In this document: positions 31,794-42,982 of the stretch, one piece after another
How the letters are laid out: each line of letters starts with the position of its first letter
Numbering within the stretch: the first letter of the stretch is position 1
Source of the DNA: Tetrapyrgos nigripes
Taxonomy: Eukaryota; Basidiomycota; Agaricomycetes; Agaricales; Campanellaceae
Direction: 5' to 3'
Length of the DNA: 64,000 nucleotides
Assembly: GCA_013368315.1 (NCBI GenBank)
Contig: JAACJM010000089.1
Coordinates: 1-64,000 of the forward strand
The notes under the pieces: generated by a model
What the model saw: the letters and a program-made list of their open reading frames with translations, nothing else
What the model was told of the DNA's origin: nothing
The model's database searches: none
Program-made: the position numbers and the translations under genes

Positions 31794-32102
31794 TGATTTA
31801 AGAGCTATTGAGCAGAAATATCAAAACATGGCTGGTGGTAGCAAGAAAGCCTTTGATTAGAGCTACAATAATCTGTCTGTTTTGTCTTATTTGGCCAAAT
31901 ATCTGTGGAGTTATGATTGATTTAAAACTGTATGTCATTTGGACAATTTTTTGAGTTGCCACTTCAAAATCATTATTGCAATAACCTGATGTGTTATACA
32001 TGATGTCATGGGTGGAGCTGTACAGTAATGTAATGTATACACTACAATGATGTCATAGCTGCCAGCTGGAGGATACATAGCAACATACAGATGCTCTACA
32101 GC
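31425..32102 (+). repeat. 678-bp direct repeat, copy 2
   Basis: Partner of 28879-29556. Here the repeat is continuous upstream with the start of the SAP-like frame, so this is the more complete copy. Confidence 0.75.
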
Positions 32103-32248
32103 CTCTTTTTGAAGTATGTACTTTCATCCACTTCACCTAAAAACTGTGCTCACTTCATTGCTTATAGAAAGTCGATGGGATAACGTCACTAGCTGATGAT
32201 GAAGACCTATGTCTTTCTCTCAGTTACTACTGATGCCTCTTCTCACTC

Positions 32249-32641
32249 GTTGTAGATGCCACCTTGGCAGCTTGGCCAAAATCCAATGATGAAGTTGATG
32301 TTGCTATTACCGAACTTCTCGCACAGGACCCACCTCGGTACAAAATTTGCCCTCTTCCTGCATACGATATCCATTTTGCCCTCATTGACCTGGCATGGTA
32401 CTGCCTCAGGCTTGAGAACGCTGTCGTAGAGGTCAGGTTTACCCTATCTCATTGGCCGATCTTGGCTAAGAAAGGGGTAAAAGGTTCTAAGGCCACCAAT
32501 GCATATCAGGCCAATGTTGTAGATGTTCTTGTCCTCTGCCCGCCACCTCCTACCATCGTGACACCCCGCAAACGTAAAGCTTCCCGTTACCATCTTTCTT
32601 TGCCTACTAAAAAACAAAACACTAGTACGACTTCTAATTAG
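32249..32641 (+). pseudogene. Terminal exon related to the eight-exon unknown gene
   Basis: After an acceptor-like GTTGTAG the frame reads DATLAAWPKSNDEVD, then YCLRLENAVVEVRFTLSH and VVDVLVLCPPPPT, and ends with a basic PRKRKAS region. This has the same order as the last two exons of the gene at 3030-4568: a beta-rich segment with LE-x-V-x-V-x-F, then A-x-V-x-x-L-V-x-L, then a basic tail. Similarity is weak and by eye. No upstream exons are seen, so it is probably a fragment. Confidence 0.35.
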
Positions 32642-32649
32642 GTTAATCA

Positions 32650-32985
32650 AGCTTCACATCCATCCTCGAAATATCTATATCTTACATTGTCATTCCCTTC
32701 CTCTAACATATCCACCTTCTGTAATGGTCCTCTAATCCAATCTTTTCTGTCATTCGTTGTTATCTCTTCGTTCCTTATATTACTTCATAACTCATTGTAT
32801 TTAGTTGCATATCTTTTGTTCCATTAATATCAGGCCCTCTTCTTACTCCTTCTAAGAACAAAATAGAAGTCTTGAAGTCACATGTGAATGGGAAAGAAAC
32901 CCAGCAAACTGGCTCAAGCAAGGTCAGTGCCTCGGAACGAGGCCCTTCTCCAGTTAGAAAATAATGTGTATTTATCATTCCTGCA
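32650..32985. other. Intergenic, nothing recognised
   Basis: AT-rich sequence before the foldback element. No open frame of interest. Confidence 0.35.
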
Positions 32986-32987
32986 CT

Positions 32988-34396
32988 GTAATACCATTTC
33001 TGGTATTAGACAGTTTGCGCTACGCGGCCACGTACGAAATCTGCGTTGTGCTTTTCGGACTGACCAAAAATGACGGTGCATATAAGGCTTGTTTTGCACT
33101 TGGGACTGATCCCTCATGGGCATATAATGACCCGCTGAGCTCTGTAGCCCCCCACAAGCACTATATCCATGGAAGAATATTCGCTGCAGCAGAGTATACC
33201 CCAAAATACACTCGGTTGTGTCCGAAAAGCGCAAACTGTCTATTGTATGAGGACACGTCACACATAGCCAGCCTCTAGACATGTAGACCTATCAGGAACA
33301 AGTGACGCGTAAGTCGTAGCCCCTATCTTTTCTTTTATCATTATTCTTCTTCATACGGACCATACATCTTCTCAGCTCTTTTCCATTTGTTTTAAAAATT
33401 CATTATTCGCTAGTATATTTTCATTTCTCTTGACTCCCGCCACACTCATACATGTATCACACCTGGTACATGTTTTATACCAATTCCGTCAGCCTATCTC
33501 ATACTCATTTCTTCTTATACGTCTTTCTCTTACAAGTTTTAGACTCAAAATCCCTCATTTTCTTACTATTACTGACTCGGCATGTAGTACATAAATACCT
33601 AGTACTTACATGCACACAATATACCAAGTTATCCACTACCAACTTCACTCTTCCTAGCCTAAGCCAATCCAGTCCAAAGTCCCAGTCTCCCAGCTCTTTC
33701 CCAGAAAGCCTCTCATTGTTCCCATCTTCCTATTGTTGTGAGGGGAAATAAACCAATAAGAAAACTCCCCGAAACTGAAGTAAGTTCAAGAAAGTAATCT
33801 AGTGGCTGAAAATGGTGCTGATCTATCCACTCTAGGGCAGACAGACCAAAGATAATTGAAACAGCAGATACGAAAGAGATGAGAGGGTAAGTTGAGGCTT
33901 TCTGGGAAAGAGCTGGGAGGTTGGGATTTGGGTAGGATTCGACTTAGGCTAGGACTGGTGAAGTTGGAACTTGGTAACTTGGTATTTTCGATGTAAGTAC
34001 TAGTATTTATGTAAAAATGAGGCTCGAGACCCCAGTTGATAAATAGCAAGTAAACAAAAGATATTGAGGTTCAAACGCATAAGAGACAGACGCAGAGGAG
34101 ATGATAAGTATAAAAGGTGTGCTCGGAAAATAGGTATAAAACTTGTTCCAGCTGTGATACATGTACGCGTTTGATGGAGGATAGGATAAATAAATTAGAA
34201 ACGAGAATAAGGGATAATGAAACAAGGAAGTAAATGGAAAAGAGCTGAGATGGTGTAAGGTACATAGAAGATAAGAAATAAGAGAAAAAGAAATAGGGTT
34301 TGAAGTGTACTCATGACTTTGATTTCCAAGCTTCCTACGCGTCTAGCGGCTAGCTGCATCTGATGCGTCTTCCTGCAATACCAGAAATGGTATTAC
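32988..34396. mobile_element. Foldback-type element with long inverted arms
   Basis: The ends are exact 20-bp inverted copies: GTAATACCATTTCTGGTATT at 32988-33007 and its reverse complement at 34377-34396. Inside, about 33340-33740 and 33870-34280 are imperfect inverted copies of one another (for example CAGCTCTTTCCCAGAAAGCC on one side and its reverse complement on the other). The left arm contains an extra ~330 bp bounded by a second inverted pair, TAGACAGTTTGCGCT (33007-33021) and its complement (33228-33242). No transposase is visible, so this is a non-autonomous foldback or MITE-like element. ACT flanks both ends and may be a 3-bp target duplication. Confidence 0.55.
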
Positions 34397-34599
34397 ACTA
34401 GTTCATTGCTGTTTCAGATATTTCTTGGTTGTTACTGCCTAGAAAGTGCCACCGTCAACCTCTAGATAATTTCTCGGACTTGCCTGGGTTCGAGGAGTTT
34501 CTATTTAGATTTATATCTTCCGTGTCAGCGCTGTCCGGCCTCGTCCGAGCCACGCCTCAGCGCTGGCCCACACCCCCTTCATAACTGAAACCTCGTTGC

Positions 34600-35737
34600 G
34601 AGGCCTGGTCAATTCTATCAAGGCTCTACTTACGTCTCCAGTTTCGGCGTTGTGGAAGCGCGTAATACAATTGCCATGGCATAAGAAAGTACGATCCATT
34701 TCCGTTCTTGTGCGTACTTGTAAAGTTTTGTTCTTGCGCAGGGCTACATTAACGAGTCACGTGTATCTAGTGAACAAAAAGTCCGGTTCAGTCCGGTTCA
34801 GCACCAAATTTCTTGAACTCTGAACTGGACCTTGCGTCCGGTCCAGAAATTCTCTGAACTTTGGACCGGACTTCACGTCCGCTGAACTTCGGTCCGGTTC
34901 AAGTTCAAGTAAGGTCCGGACGCGTCTGAACGTTTTCTATCTCCGAGATAGCCGAATGGATTTCTCTTACCAAGATAGCAATAGTCTGGTAAACCAGACT
35001 GACGATACACACTTTACGGTGTGTATGTAGCCTGGAACAATAATATGAATAGCGTTGCACCAGTATAAAGTTATGAGGTAATCAAAAAATATTCACATCT
35101 ACCTTTTCCCAGTATTTTTGTCGCTACTTGTTACAACTCCGTAGATTTTGTTTGTCATATGGTATTCCTCAATGTATTTATGGCTGAATACCAAAAATCG
35201 TGACCGAAAAAAATCAAAAAAATCAAGCCCTGACAACCAAATTCTGGTCAGAAATGTATTACAAGTGCAGCACGTCCGGACGCGTTCGGACGCGCCCAAA
35301 CGCGTCCAGTAAATTTCAGAATTTGCTGGACCGCGGACTGAACCTACGGTCCGGTTCACAAAATTCTTGAACTTTGAACCGGACTTTCCGTCCAGTCCAG
35401 TAAAGTTCGGTTCGGACCAAAGTCCGGGACCGGACTTTTTGTTCACTACGTGTATCAGACACCTTTCGTTTCTGCGCGCTACACTCTATCACATCGCTTT
35501 GACACTTACTTCCTTACATTCCGGTATGTGCCTTTTATTCTTTTTACGTTTACGCGTTTGTTCTTGCGCAAGGCTACATCAACCAGTCATGCGCATCAGA
35601 CACTTTTCGTTTCTTCGCGCTACGCTCCATCATATCACTGACACTTCGACACTTTACAGCCATACCTAGTTTTTAAACATGTAGGTGTCCTTCTTTTCTC
35701 TACTGAGCGCATGATTATTGACTAAATCCCTACAGAA
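34600..35737 (+). promoter_or_regulatory. Upstream region of NLR 3 with tandem duplication
   Basis: 34640-34767 and 35449-35540 match the upstream region of NLR 1 and 2, interrupted by the hAT-like MITE. After the 5' UTR donor (ATTCCGGTATGTG) a ~70-bp piece of the same promoter is repeated (TTCTTGCGCAAGGCTACATC through GACACTTTTCGTTTC, about 35560-35615). A second possible 5' UTR intron ends CCCTACAG just before the ATG at 35738. Confidence 0.5.
34768..35448. mobile_element. hAT-like MITE, 681 bp, with 8-bp target duplication
   Basis: The ends are exact inverted repeats, TAGTGAACAAAAAGTCCGGT at the left and ACCGGACTTTTTGTTCACTA at the right, flanked on both sides by CGTGTATC (34760-34767 and 35449-35456). 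The 8-bp duplication and short inverted termini are typical of the hAT superfamily. The subterminal DNA is packed with imperfect GGTCCGG/CCGGACC and GGACGCGTCC motifs, as expected of transposase-binding subterminal repeats. No ORF with transposase similarity is present. Confidence 0.85.
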
Positions 35738-38700
35738 ATGTCTCGAAGAAACCTCAGCAATATACCAGATCCCGGAGTTGAGGAAGGGGATGAAATCACT
35801 ATTTCCGGCTTGACAATTGGCCAGCTCGAGCCTGCTGAAGGTTTCAGTAGCTTTGCAGGCTACAGGAGTTATGTCTTCAGAGATAAGAGAAGTTCAGCCT
35901 TTGAAACTCATCAATACAAATATGGGCGGGTCGGAGATAGGAAGAGATTTGTGGAGAGAAGAAGCCCAAGTCAACTTGATTTCGTTGCAGAGCTTTCAAG
36001 CAGAGAGGATCAAGCGAGTAACGAAAACGAAAACGAAGATGCAATGATTGTGGATGAGTTAGATGGTGACCGGGCAAATAATAGTGCCACGTTCAATGTG
36101 TCACTTGATTCTGGTGAAAGTGATGATCGGAAGAATGGACAGAACACAGGAGCAAGCATACATACTCCCAAAGGGTCCAGCAGTCCTGGCCAACAACAGA
36201 ATATCCCAAAAGTTGATTTGTTTCGTGATGCGCAAGGATTTCAATTCCATAATTCAGTAATGAACAACTATGCAATAGGTAGACATTTAAATCTGCCATA
36301 GATATTGAAGCTGAACTGGATCTATAGTAGGTGCATCTGAGTCTCCAACCACTTCGAAGAAGGTGCGCCTTTCAAATTTGGAATCTGATTTGTCCCTTTA
36401 AAGCTGATAATCTATCCATCAACACAGAAAATCACATATGAGTAAGCTATTTGTATCTCCTTAGTAAAGATACTGTTAATGAGACTTTCTAACAGTGATA
36501 TCCACTTTGCAATACCTCCACCACCCAAGATTTTCGCGGGAAGGGATGATCTTGTCAACGAAGGAGTTGAAATTCTCTGCAGAAGAGGCCAACACCACTT
36601 GGCAATTCTTGGGCCTGGAGGAATTGGAAAAACATCCCTCGCACTTGTCATCAGCAATCAGCCAGAAGTTCAGGCCAAGTTTTCGAGGTTCCATTTCTTG
36701 CCTTGCGACATTCTGGAGGATCAGAATGGTCTCATCCAAGGCCTGATTCAAGTATTAGGGCTAAAGGTGCAGGAAGGGAAAAGCCAGCATGACATCTTAT
36801 ATGATTATCTGCAAATCAATCATAGCCCTCTTCTTTTTATCATTGATAATTTTGAAACACCTTGGAATTACAAGGATGCAAGAACAGATGTCAAGCATTT
36901 TATTGAAAAGATTGCTGATTTTAGCTGTGTTACTCTCATTGTCACTATGAGAGGGATGGAAGGGCCAGGAGACATTGCATGGCAGATACTTGGAGAATCT
37001 CAGATACCAACATTATCCATGGAAGCTGCCAGAGAAGCATTCTATCAGGTCTCCAGAAAGATCAAAACAGAGGATAATTCTGGAAAAATTGATCATCTGA
37101 ATGAACAGTTGGACTGTGTTCCTCTGGCAATCCGACTCATAGCCCAGCTTGCAAAAAAGATTAGTCTGGAGAATTTGCTCAGGAGATGGAATGAGTTAAA
37201 GACTAAAATACTCTCAGAGTCTGGAGCACAGCCTGGAAAACTGACAAATGTAGAGTTTTCCATAGAATTATCTGTCAGACTACTTGATCCGGCGGCAAAG
37301 GATCTCTTAGGAGCATTGTCATATCTACTGAATGGGGTACCTCACTGGAACCAAACACTGAGCAAGATGTTGCCTAACGTTCCTGAGTCAGAAATCAAAG
37401 TATTTCAATTGCTGGATTGCTCGCTTGTGCTTGAAAAAGGTGAAGCACTCATGATGCTAGCGCCAGTCAGAGAGTACATTGCAGCAAGATATAGTATCTC
37501 GGACTTCTTCCGTAACCGGATTGAGATATTTTATGTTGGAATCACAGAAATGATATCAAGCGATTCGAAACCAGGGGAAGATTTAGAGTTAAATCTTTTC
37601 AAGATATTTTCACAATATCAAGGTCAAGGAGGGCAAGAAAAGGCTGCTCACTGTCTTCAAACTCTGGGAGTTAAATATTACTTTGTTAGCCAGTACAGTA
37701 ATGCTGCAAAGTTTTTGACAGAAGCTAGAGTCAAGTTTCAAAACATTAACAATGAATATGAAGCAGCCAATTGTCTGTGGCTGATGGGTGACATTCACAG
37801 AGTGCAAAGTCGATATAATGAGGCAATAGCAATACTGGCAGAAGCCAAATCTTGCTTCGAACAGATACGCAGTGAGGAGGGGATTGCAGGTTGTTTATGG
37901 AGTCTGGGTGACATCTACCAGATGCAATCCAAATATAATGAAGCAACAGCGGCACTGTCCGAAGCCAGAGTTCTGTTTCAGAGCATAGGGAATCAGGGTG
38001 GTGCTGCAGCCTGCTTGAAGAGCCAGGAGGACATTTATTATAGGCAAAGCAAATATAGTGAGGCGACGGAAACACTTTTAGAAGCCAGAGTTGTGTACCA
38101 GAGTGTAGGAAGTCAGATTGGTACTGCAGAGTGCTTGAAGAGCCAGGGGAACATTTACAGGATGCAAGGCAAATATAGTGAGGCAATAGAAACATTGTTC
38201 GAAGCCAGAGATCTGTTCCAGAGCATAGGAAACCAAGGGGGTACTGCATACTGTCTGTGGAACCTCGGGGAAATTTACAGGCTGCAATCCAAATATAATG
38301 AGGCAAGAGAAACATTGTCTGAAGCCAGGGTTGTGTACCAGAGCATAGGACATCAGAGAGGTACTGCAGGTTGTTTGAGAACAATGGGCCAGACACTGGA
38401 ACATCAGAATCAATTAGATGAGGCTCTTTCATTAATCCATGAAGCATATGCAATTTTTTCCACTATAAATGATGTTCGTGAGATGGGTAGGTGTTTGGAC
38501 ACATCAGGAGTTATATACAGAAAAATGCGTCAGTATGAGCTGGCAAAGCAAGCCTTCACGGATGCATTGGGATCTTACTCTCAGCTTCAGTCTACAGCTC
38601 ATTATGATATGGGATGGTGTCTTTATCAATTTGGCTTGCTTTTCAAAGCCATGGGCGAGTATAGTGAGGCTAGAAAGAAGTTTCAGGAAGCTAGGGATCT

Positions 38701-38767
38701 TTTTGCGTCTCATGGAGAGATGCAAAACCGTGTACAGATGTGTGAAGAAGTTCTGAAGGAAATGTAG
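35738..38767 (+). CDS. NLR-like receptor 3: diverged NB-ARC with TPR repeats
   Basis: Exons 35738-36278, 36331-36362, 36428-36441 (14 nt) and 36496-38767 give 952 residues. The N-terminus is longer than in NLR 1/2 and unrelated up to residue 160. The motif at 161-181 (LFRDAQGFQFHNSVMNNYAI, then G) is conserved, again spanning the exon 1/2 border. NB-ARC has GPGGIGKTS, Walker B LLFIIDNFE and CVPLAIRL, but is clearly diverged at DNA and protein level. From the LMMLAPVREYI region onward the DNA is nearly identical to NLR 1/2, indicating conversion or exchange. It lacks the 18-residue linker duplication. The last codon GAG of the others is TAG here, so ESLAEVAQ is lost, probably harmlessly. AATAAA lies at 38976-38981. 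Confidence 0.85.
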
Positions 38768-39212
38768 AGTCTCGCCGAAGTTGCTCAGTGAATGTGTATC
38801 TTTTCGTAAACCAGAATTCTCTATGAGTATGATAGCATGTAGTATTGCCCTCTGAGTCGTATATAGCTCTGATCCAGTCATTCTATACTTACTCTTTTGA
38901 AGTTTCATGGTTAGTAAAATGGTGAAATCTCTACAACGTAGCACTTTGCTTTGTTAAGTACGTCCACTTGTGATCAATAAAATGTTATTTATAACAGTAT
39001 TACCATCTGCATGAGTAAGTCTCTCGTTTATTGCTATAGTAAGTCCCAAGTGAGCCCTTCTCACACGTTACAAATTGCTGCGCTAAGACTCGCTTTCTAG
39101 AGGTTTCCTGCGCAGAAGTCTGCTTAAGCACGTAGTGAAACGTACTCGGAGTTAGCACGCCCCAAGCGGACTTTTTGGCGACTTCAATGCGTTTCCGGGA
39201 TCTGGGCTTGGG

Positions 39213-39271
39213 ACGTGAGACTGGGTGGTCTAAGGTGCATTCAGGCGTGCTTTTGACTGCCACTCTCATCA
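39213..39271 (+). pseudogene. Broken tRNA-Leu, unit 3
   Basis: Third copy of the same degenerate tRNA: GTGAGACTGGGTGGTCTAAGG and CCACTCTCATCA remain. Position relative to the NLR 3' flank is as in units 1 and 2. Confidence 0.6.
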
Positions 39272-39284
39272 GTGACGAACTTGC

Positions 39285-39537
39285 ACAGCCACCAGGTCCT
39301 AAACAATACCACGTCTACGATTACATACACGCCGTTACTACCTCTTCCTCCCAATCCTTGCGACAACGCCAACGCTAATAGAATCCCTTTCCGCATTACT
39401 TATCTCCTCCGGGTCGCCTTCTCCTTCTGCATCTTCTCATCCAGACGCACCCCCTATGCATTCGTCTCACGCTAATGGACATGGCCACGGCATTGGCAGT
39501 AGCAGGCGTGGTGGTCTCAGACTCCCAGGCTACGATT
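39285..39537 (+). pseudogene. MAP kinase kinase exon 1 stub, unit 3
   Basis: Matches intact exon 1 from near its start through GSSRRGGLRLPGYDY (parent [15 protein letters not shown]) and then stops abruptly at 39537, where TPR-coding DNA begins. Upstream frames are broken as in the unit 1 and unit 2 copies. Confidence 0.65.
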
Positions 39538-40246
39538 ACGAAATGCTGTCAGAAGCCAGAGATCTGTACGAGAGAATAGGAAGTAAGAGGGGTACTGCAG
39601 ACTGCTCGTGGAACCTGGGGAGAATTTACAAGTTGCAATCCAAATATAGTGAGGCAACAGAAAGACTATCAGAAGCCAGAGATCTGTACCAGAGTTTAGG
39701 ATATCAGAGCGGTACTGCAAACTGCTTGCGGAGCCTGGGACCAATTTACAAGATGCAAGGCAAATATAGTGAGGCAACTAATATACTGTCAGAAGCCATA
39801 GGTCTGTTCCGGAGCGGGGTACTGCAGACTGCTTATGGATACTGGGGGAAATTTATAGGATGCAACGCAATTTTAGTCAGGCAATAAAAACACTGTCAGA
39901 AGCCAAGATTCTGTACCAGAAGATAGGAAATAACCGTGATACTGCAGACTGCTTGTCCAGCCTCGGGGAAGTTTACAAGCTGCAACGCAATTTTAATGAG
40001 GCAACAGAAGCACTGACAGAAGCCAGAGATCTGTACCAGAGCGTAGAGTCTTCCTATAGTCAGATTGCTACTGCAACCTGCGTGTGGAGCCTGATGGAAA
40101 TTTCGACGATGCAATCCACGACCACATATAGTGAGGCAACAGAAGATACTGTAGGAGGGACTCTTGATATTTCCACGATGCAGTCCACATATAATGAGGC
40201 AACAGAAGATACTGTAGGAGAGACTTGGGTTTTACCTGTCGACTGA
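39538..40246 (+). pseudogene. TPR end of a fourth NLR
   Basis: Encodes TPR units with the same core as NLR 1-3 (MLSEARDLYERIG, NLGRIYKLQSKYSEA, SLGEVYKLQRNFNEA). The first two and a half repeats lie in one frame that is continuous with the MAPKK stub. The frame shifts near 39815, and the rest continues in a second frame to a stop at 40246. The last repeats are compressed to STMQSTTTYSEATEDT-like copies. The NB-ARC part is absent. 3' flank letters of the NLR family recur at about 40960-41075, so this is the remnant of the NLR of unit 4. Confidence 0.7.
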
Positions 40247-40249
40247 TAC

Positions 40250-41074
40250 TTTTCATCTTACAGTTCTCCTTTACTGTTTGCTTTGGTAATCATTTCTAAT
40301 TTCATTTGAAGAGCCTTGCATATACTTCTCGACTTTTCGTTTTCCATCTGGCTAGCTGATCATCGAAGTTGTCTCCGATTCTTTCCTTGCCTGTTCTATC
40401 CTTTGCATCGGCGCCTTGAGCTTCGGGGGCCACGTCTGGTGGTTCACCAACGAGGGAGGATGAGGAGATGACTTGGTATAGGCGAAACTTTCTTCTCTTT
40501 TTCAACTGGTCACTTTCTTAGGGTATATCGGACCAAAACTTTACCGACTTCTTATTCTCGATCTTTTCCCTATCTTGCCTCTATTGCGTCAATGCTTTCC
40601 CTTAACGGACTTGACCTTGTACACCATGACTTCAACACGTCATGAATCTAGTTCCTTAAAAATCTTCTACTCCATATAGTTCTATTGTATTCTTTTCTTC
40701 TGGGCACCGGGAGACTTGACTCCAATATATATCACCCTTTTTTTGCCTATAAATGAGCCTGGGCCTTTAAACCTACTGAGCCTTTCCAACGAACCAATAA
40801 CCGAGCTTTGGATTCTGCTGAGCCCCTATTCCATTTATCTTTCTCCTTTTGGTTTACGCGTATTCATCACAGATTCGTCATGCGGCTCAGATTTACCTCT
40901 TCCTTTTCTTACTCCTCCGACCGGTACGGTGGTACTCGACCGTCTTGTCTCTGTGACCTTATATATAGCTCTGATCCAGTCATTGTCTACTTACTCTTTT
41001 GAATGCTCTAAATATTCATGGTTAGGAAAAAAAAAACTGAAATAAAATCTCAACGTAGCTCCTTACTTTGTTTA
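40250..41074. other. 3' flank of the NLR 4 remnant
   Basis: 40250-40950 shows no gene. 40960-41075 matches the NLR 3' UTR (TATATAGCTCTGATCCAGTC, CATGGTTAG, AACGTAGC). The match breaks off at CTTTGTT and resumes at 49413 beyond the LINE. Confidence 0.55.
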
Positions 41075-41455
41075 CAATGTTTACAAATTGATATTCATCT
41101 ACGCCTAAAAAACTAGACTAAGGTGTGTCGACCTCGATGAACCAGACTGTGGTAAAGGTAAAAATATATGTACTGAATGCTTCACATGAACGCTTCTTCC
41201 CACTAAAGATAGATGTCAGGGTGAAAAACCTGAATCCCTATTCAGGCGTAACCGCACTGTGCCTTTCGAGGTCTTTGCTGGATCAGGTAAAAACCCATGC
41301 TGCATGGGGAGCGACCCCACTGCACCAACATCACTAGAAGATCGTGCAAGCCAAGTAGGAAGAAAGGAAAATGTGATGAATGAGAAGAAGTGGAGAGGTA
41401 GAGTCAGTGTCGTCTAGGGGGTACCGCATGAAGTTTCGCAGACTCCCTTTGAGAT

Positions 41456-41980
41456 TCACCAAAAATGCGGCCGGCGAGTCTTATTGAATGAAGATGCCAA
41501 TCTGCTGCAAGGTGATGGATAAGACGCTGACGGGAAAGGGAGGACAAGGTATAAATGGGGGGGGATGAGCTTCTCGAGCGAAGGGCTCAGACCTAAATAA
41601 TAGAAGGAGTAAGCGAGCGGCCAAGTCTGAGAGCAGTCAGAGAAGAGATTCTTAGCGGCTAATATAATCTGGTTTTGATTTTCCGTTGGTATATTTTTCT
41701 CGTTGAGTTTCTTTTGAGTCCATGATACGATGTCTTCAGATGCTTGTTGTCGCCATTTGTGGAATCTTGGGCAAGCTATAAATAAATGGTGAGCGTCATC
41801 AATCTCTTTACAGCTGAATATGCATTGATTGGACTCAAGCTTTCCACAATCGTATAAGGTGCTTGCAGTTGCTAATTGACCAGATCTTGCATATAGTTGA
41901 ACAGTTGCTGAGTAGGCAGCATATGCTCGTGTGTATGGATATTCAGGAGGTGGGTTGGTGTCGTGAAGCCATTTAGACAT
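41456..41980 (-). pseudogene. LINE ORF2 C-terminal Cys/His region
   Basis: The frame contains CGKLESNQCIFSCKEIDDAH, directly followed by HLFIACPRFHKWR. The pattern C-x-C...HLFxxCPxFxxWR is the zinc-knuckle-like end of many fungal LINE ORF2 proteins. A frame break separates it from the RNase H region upstream. Confidence 0.65.
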
Positions 41981-42031
41981 ACGGATATTGTAACCAGATT
42001 GTAATTTGCGCAGCGATTCTTGTTCAAGTAG

Positions 42032-42982
42032 TCATTCAGTGTATTCTCTTGAGCTTGATTCTATCCAGCCGAGTGAGTTAGAGTACATGGTGAATGGATT
42101 CATGAAGAAAGTGGGGACAGGAGCAGCGGGAATAGCATAGTGATGACATTGAGATTTCGATGCATAGTAGTCAGCTTCAAAGTTGAGTATTGATGGTGCG
42201 TCTTGTTGCTCAGTGTGAGCTTTGACGTGTTTGATGGAGATGTCATTTCTGTTGTTGATGTCAAGAATCCACCTATAGTATGATCTTCCATTCATATGTC
42301 GGAGTTTGAAGAGTTGATTGACATCCATTTTGCAGTTTTCAAGAGTTTGGATACAGTACAGTGCATCAGAATGTAGGGTTGATGTCATGGTTTGAGTAAG
42401 TGATTTAGAGAGAAGGGATCCAAGGACTAGACCAAGAAGTTCTCCATGGGTTATAGACGCAGACATATTGGTGACTTTGAGAACCAGTGTGCGAGGACCG
42501 GTAATAGCGGAGAGGATTGATTTTTGATCGAAGAGTCCGGCAGACACAGGTATCATTGATCCATCAGAAGCCCAGGTGAAGTTGTCATTAGATGATGGAG
42601 ATGGTTTGAGTGAGGAGACACCTGCAAGGAGACGTATTTGTCTTTCTGCTTGAAGTTGACAATCGGTTCGGCTTAAGAGTAAGTCAGTTGACCCATGGAG
42701 TAGATGGGAGATCTTTAACTTTTTGAGATATTCAGATATTTTGTTAAGGTTTCGTTTCGCTGATTGAGTCCATGCCGAGGTATCGAGGGTCTGGAGCTGT
42801 AGTTGATAACCATTGTTAGTCAGGGACCATTGTGATAGTTGATGCATTTTGAAGATTTGCTTGGCTGAGAGTGTTCGTAAGGTGTTACCATCAGGCGCGT
42901 TTGGTATATCAGGTTGATGGGAATGTAGGAGGTTGGAGTCCACCATGTAGATTTTCTGGACTTTACTCCTGGTAATTACCAT
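42032..42982 (-). pseudogene. LINE ORF2 RNase H region
   Basis: The frame shows the RNase H acidic set in order: TWASDGSM (Asp), SITHGELLGL (Glu), LHSDALYCI (Asp), and IKHVKAHTEQQD followed by NFEADYYA (His and Asp). All four catalytic acids are kept although the element is broken elsewhere. Confidence 0.75.

Noticed and set aside
32914..33282. 122-residue minus frame in the foldback element
   Set aside because: Lies across the inverted insert, with random composition and no domain.
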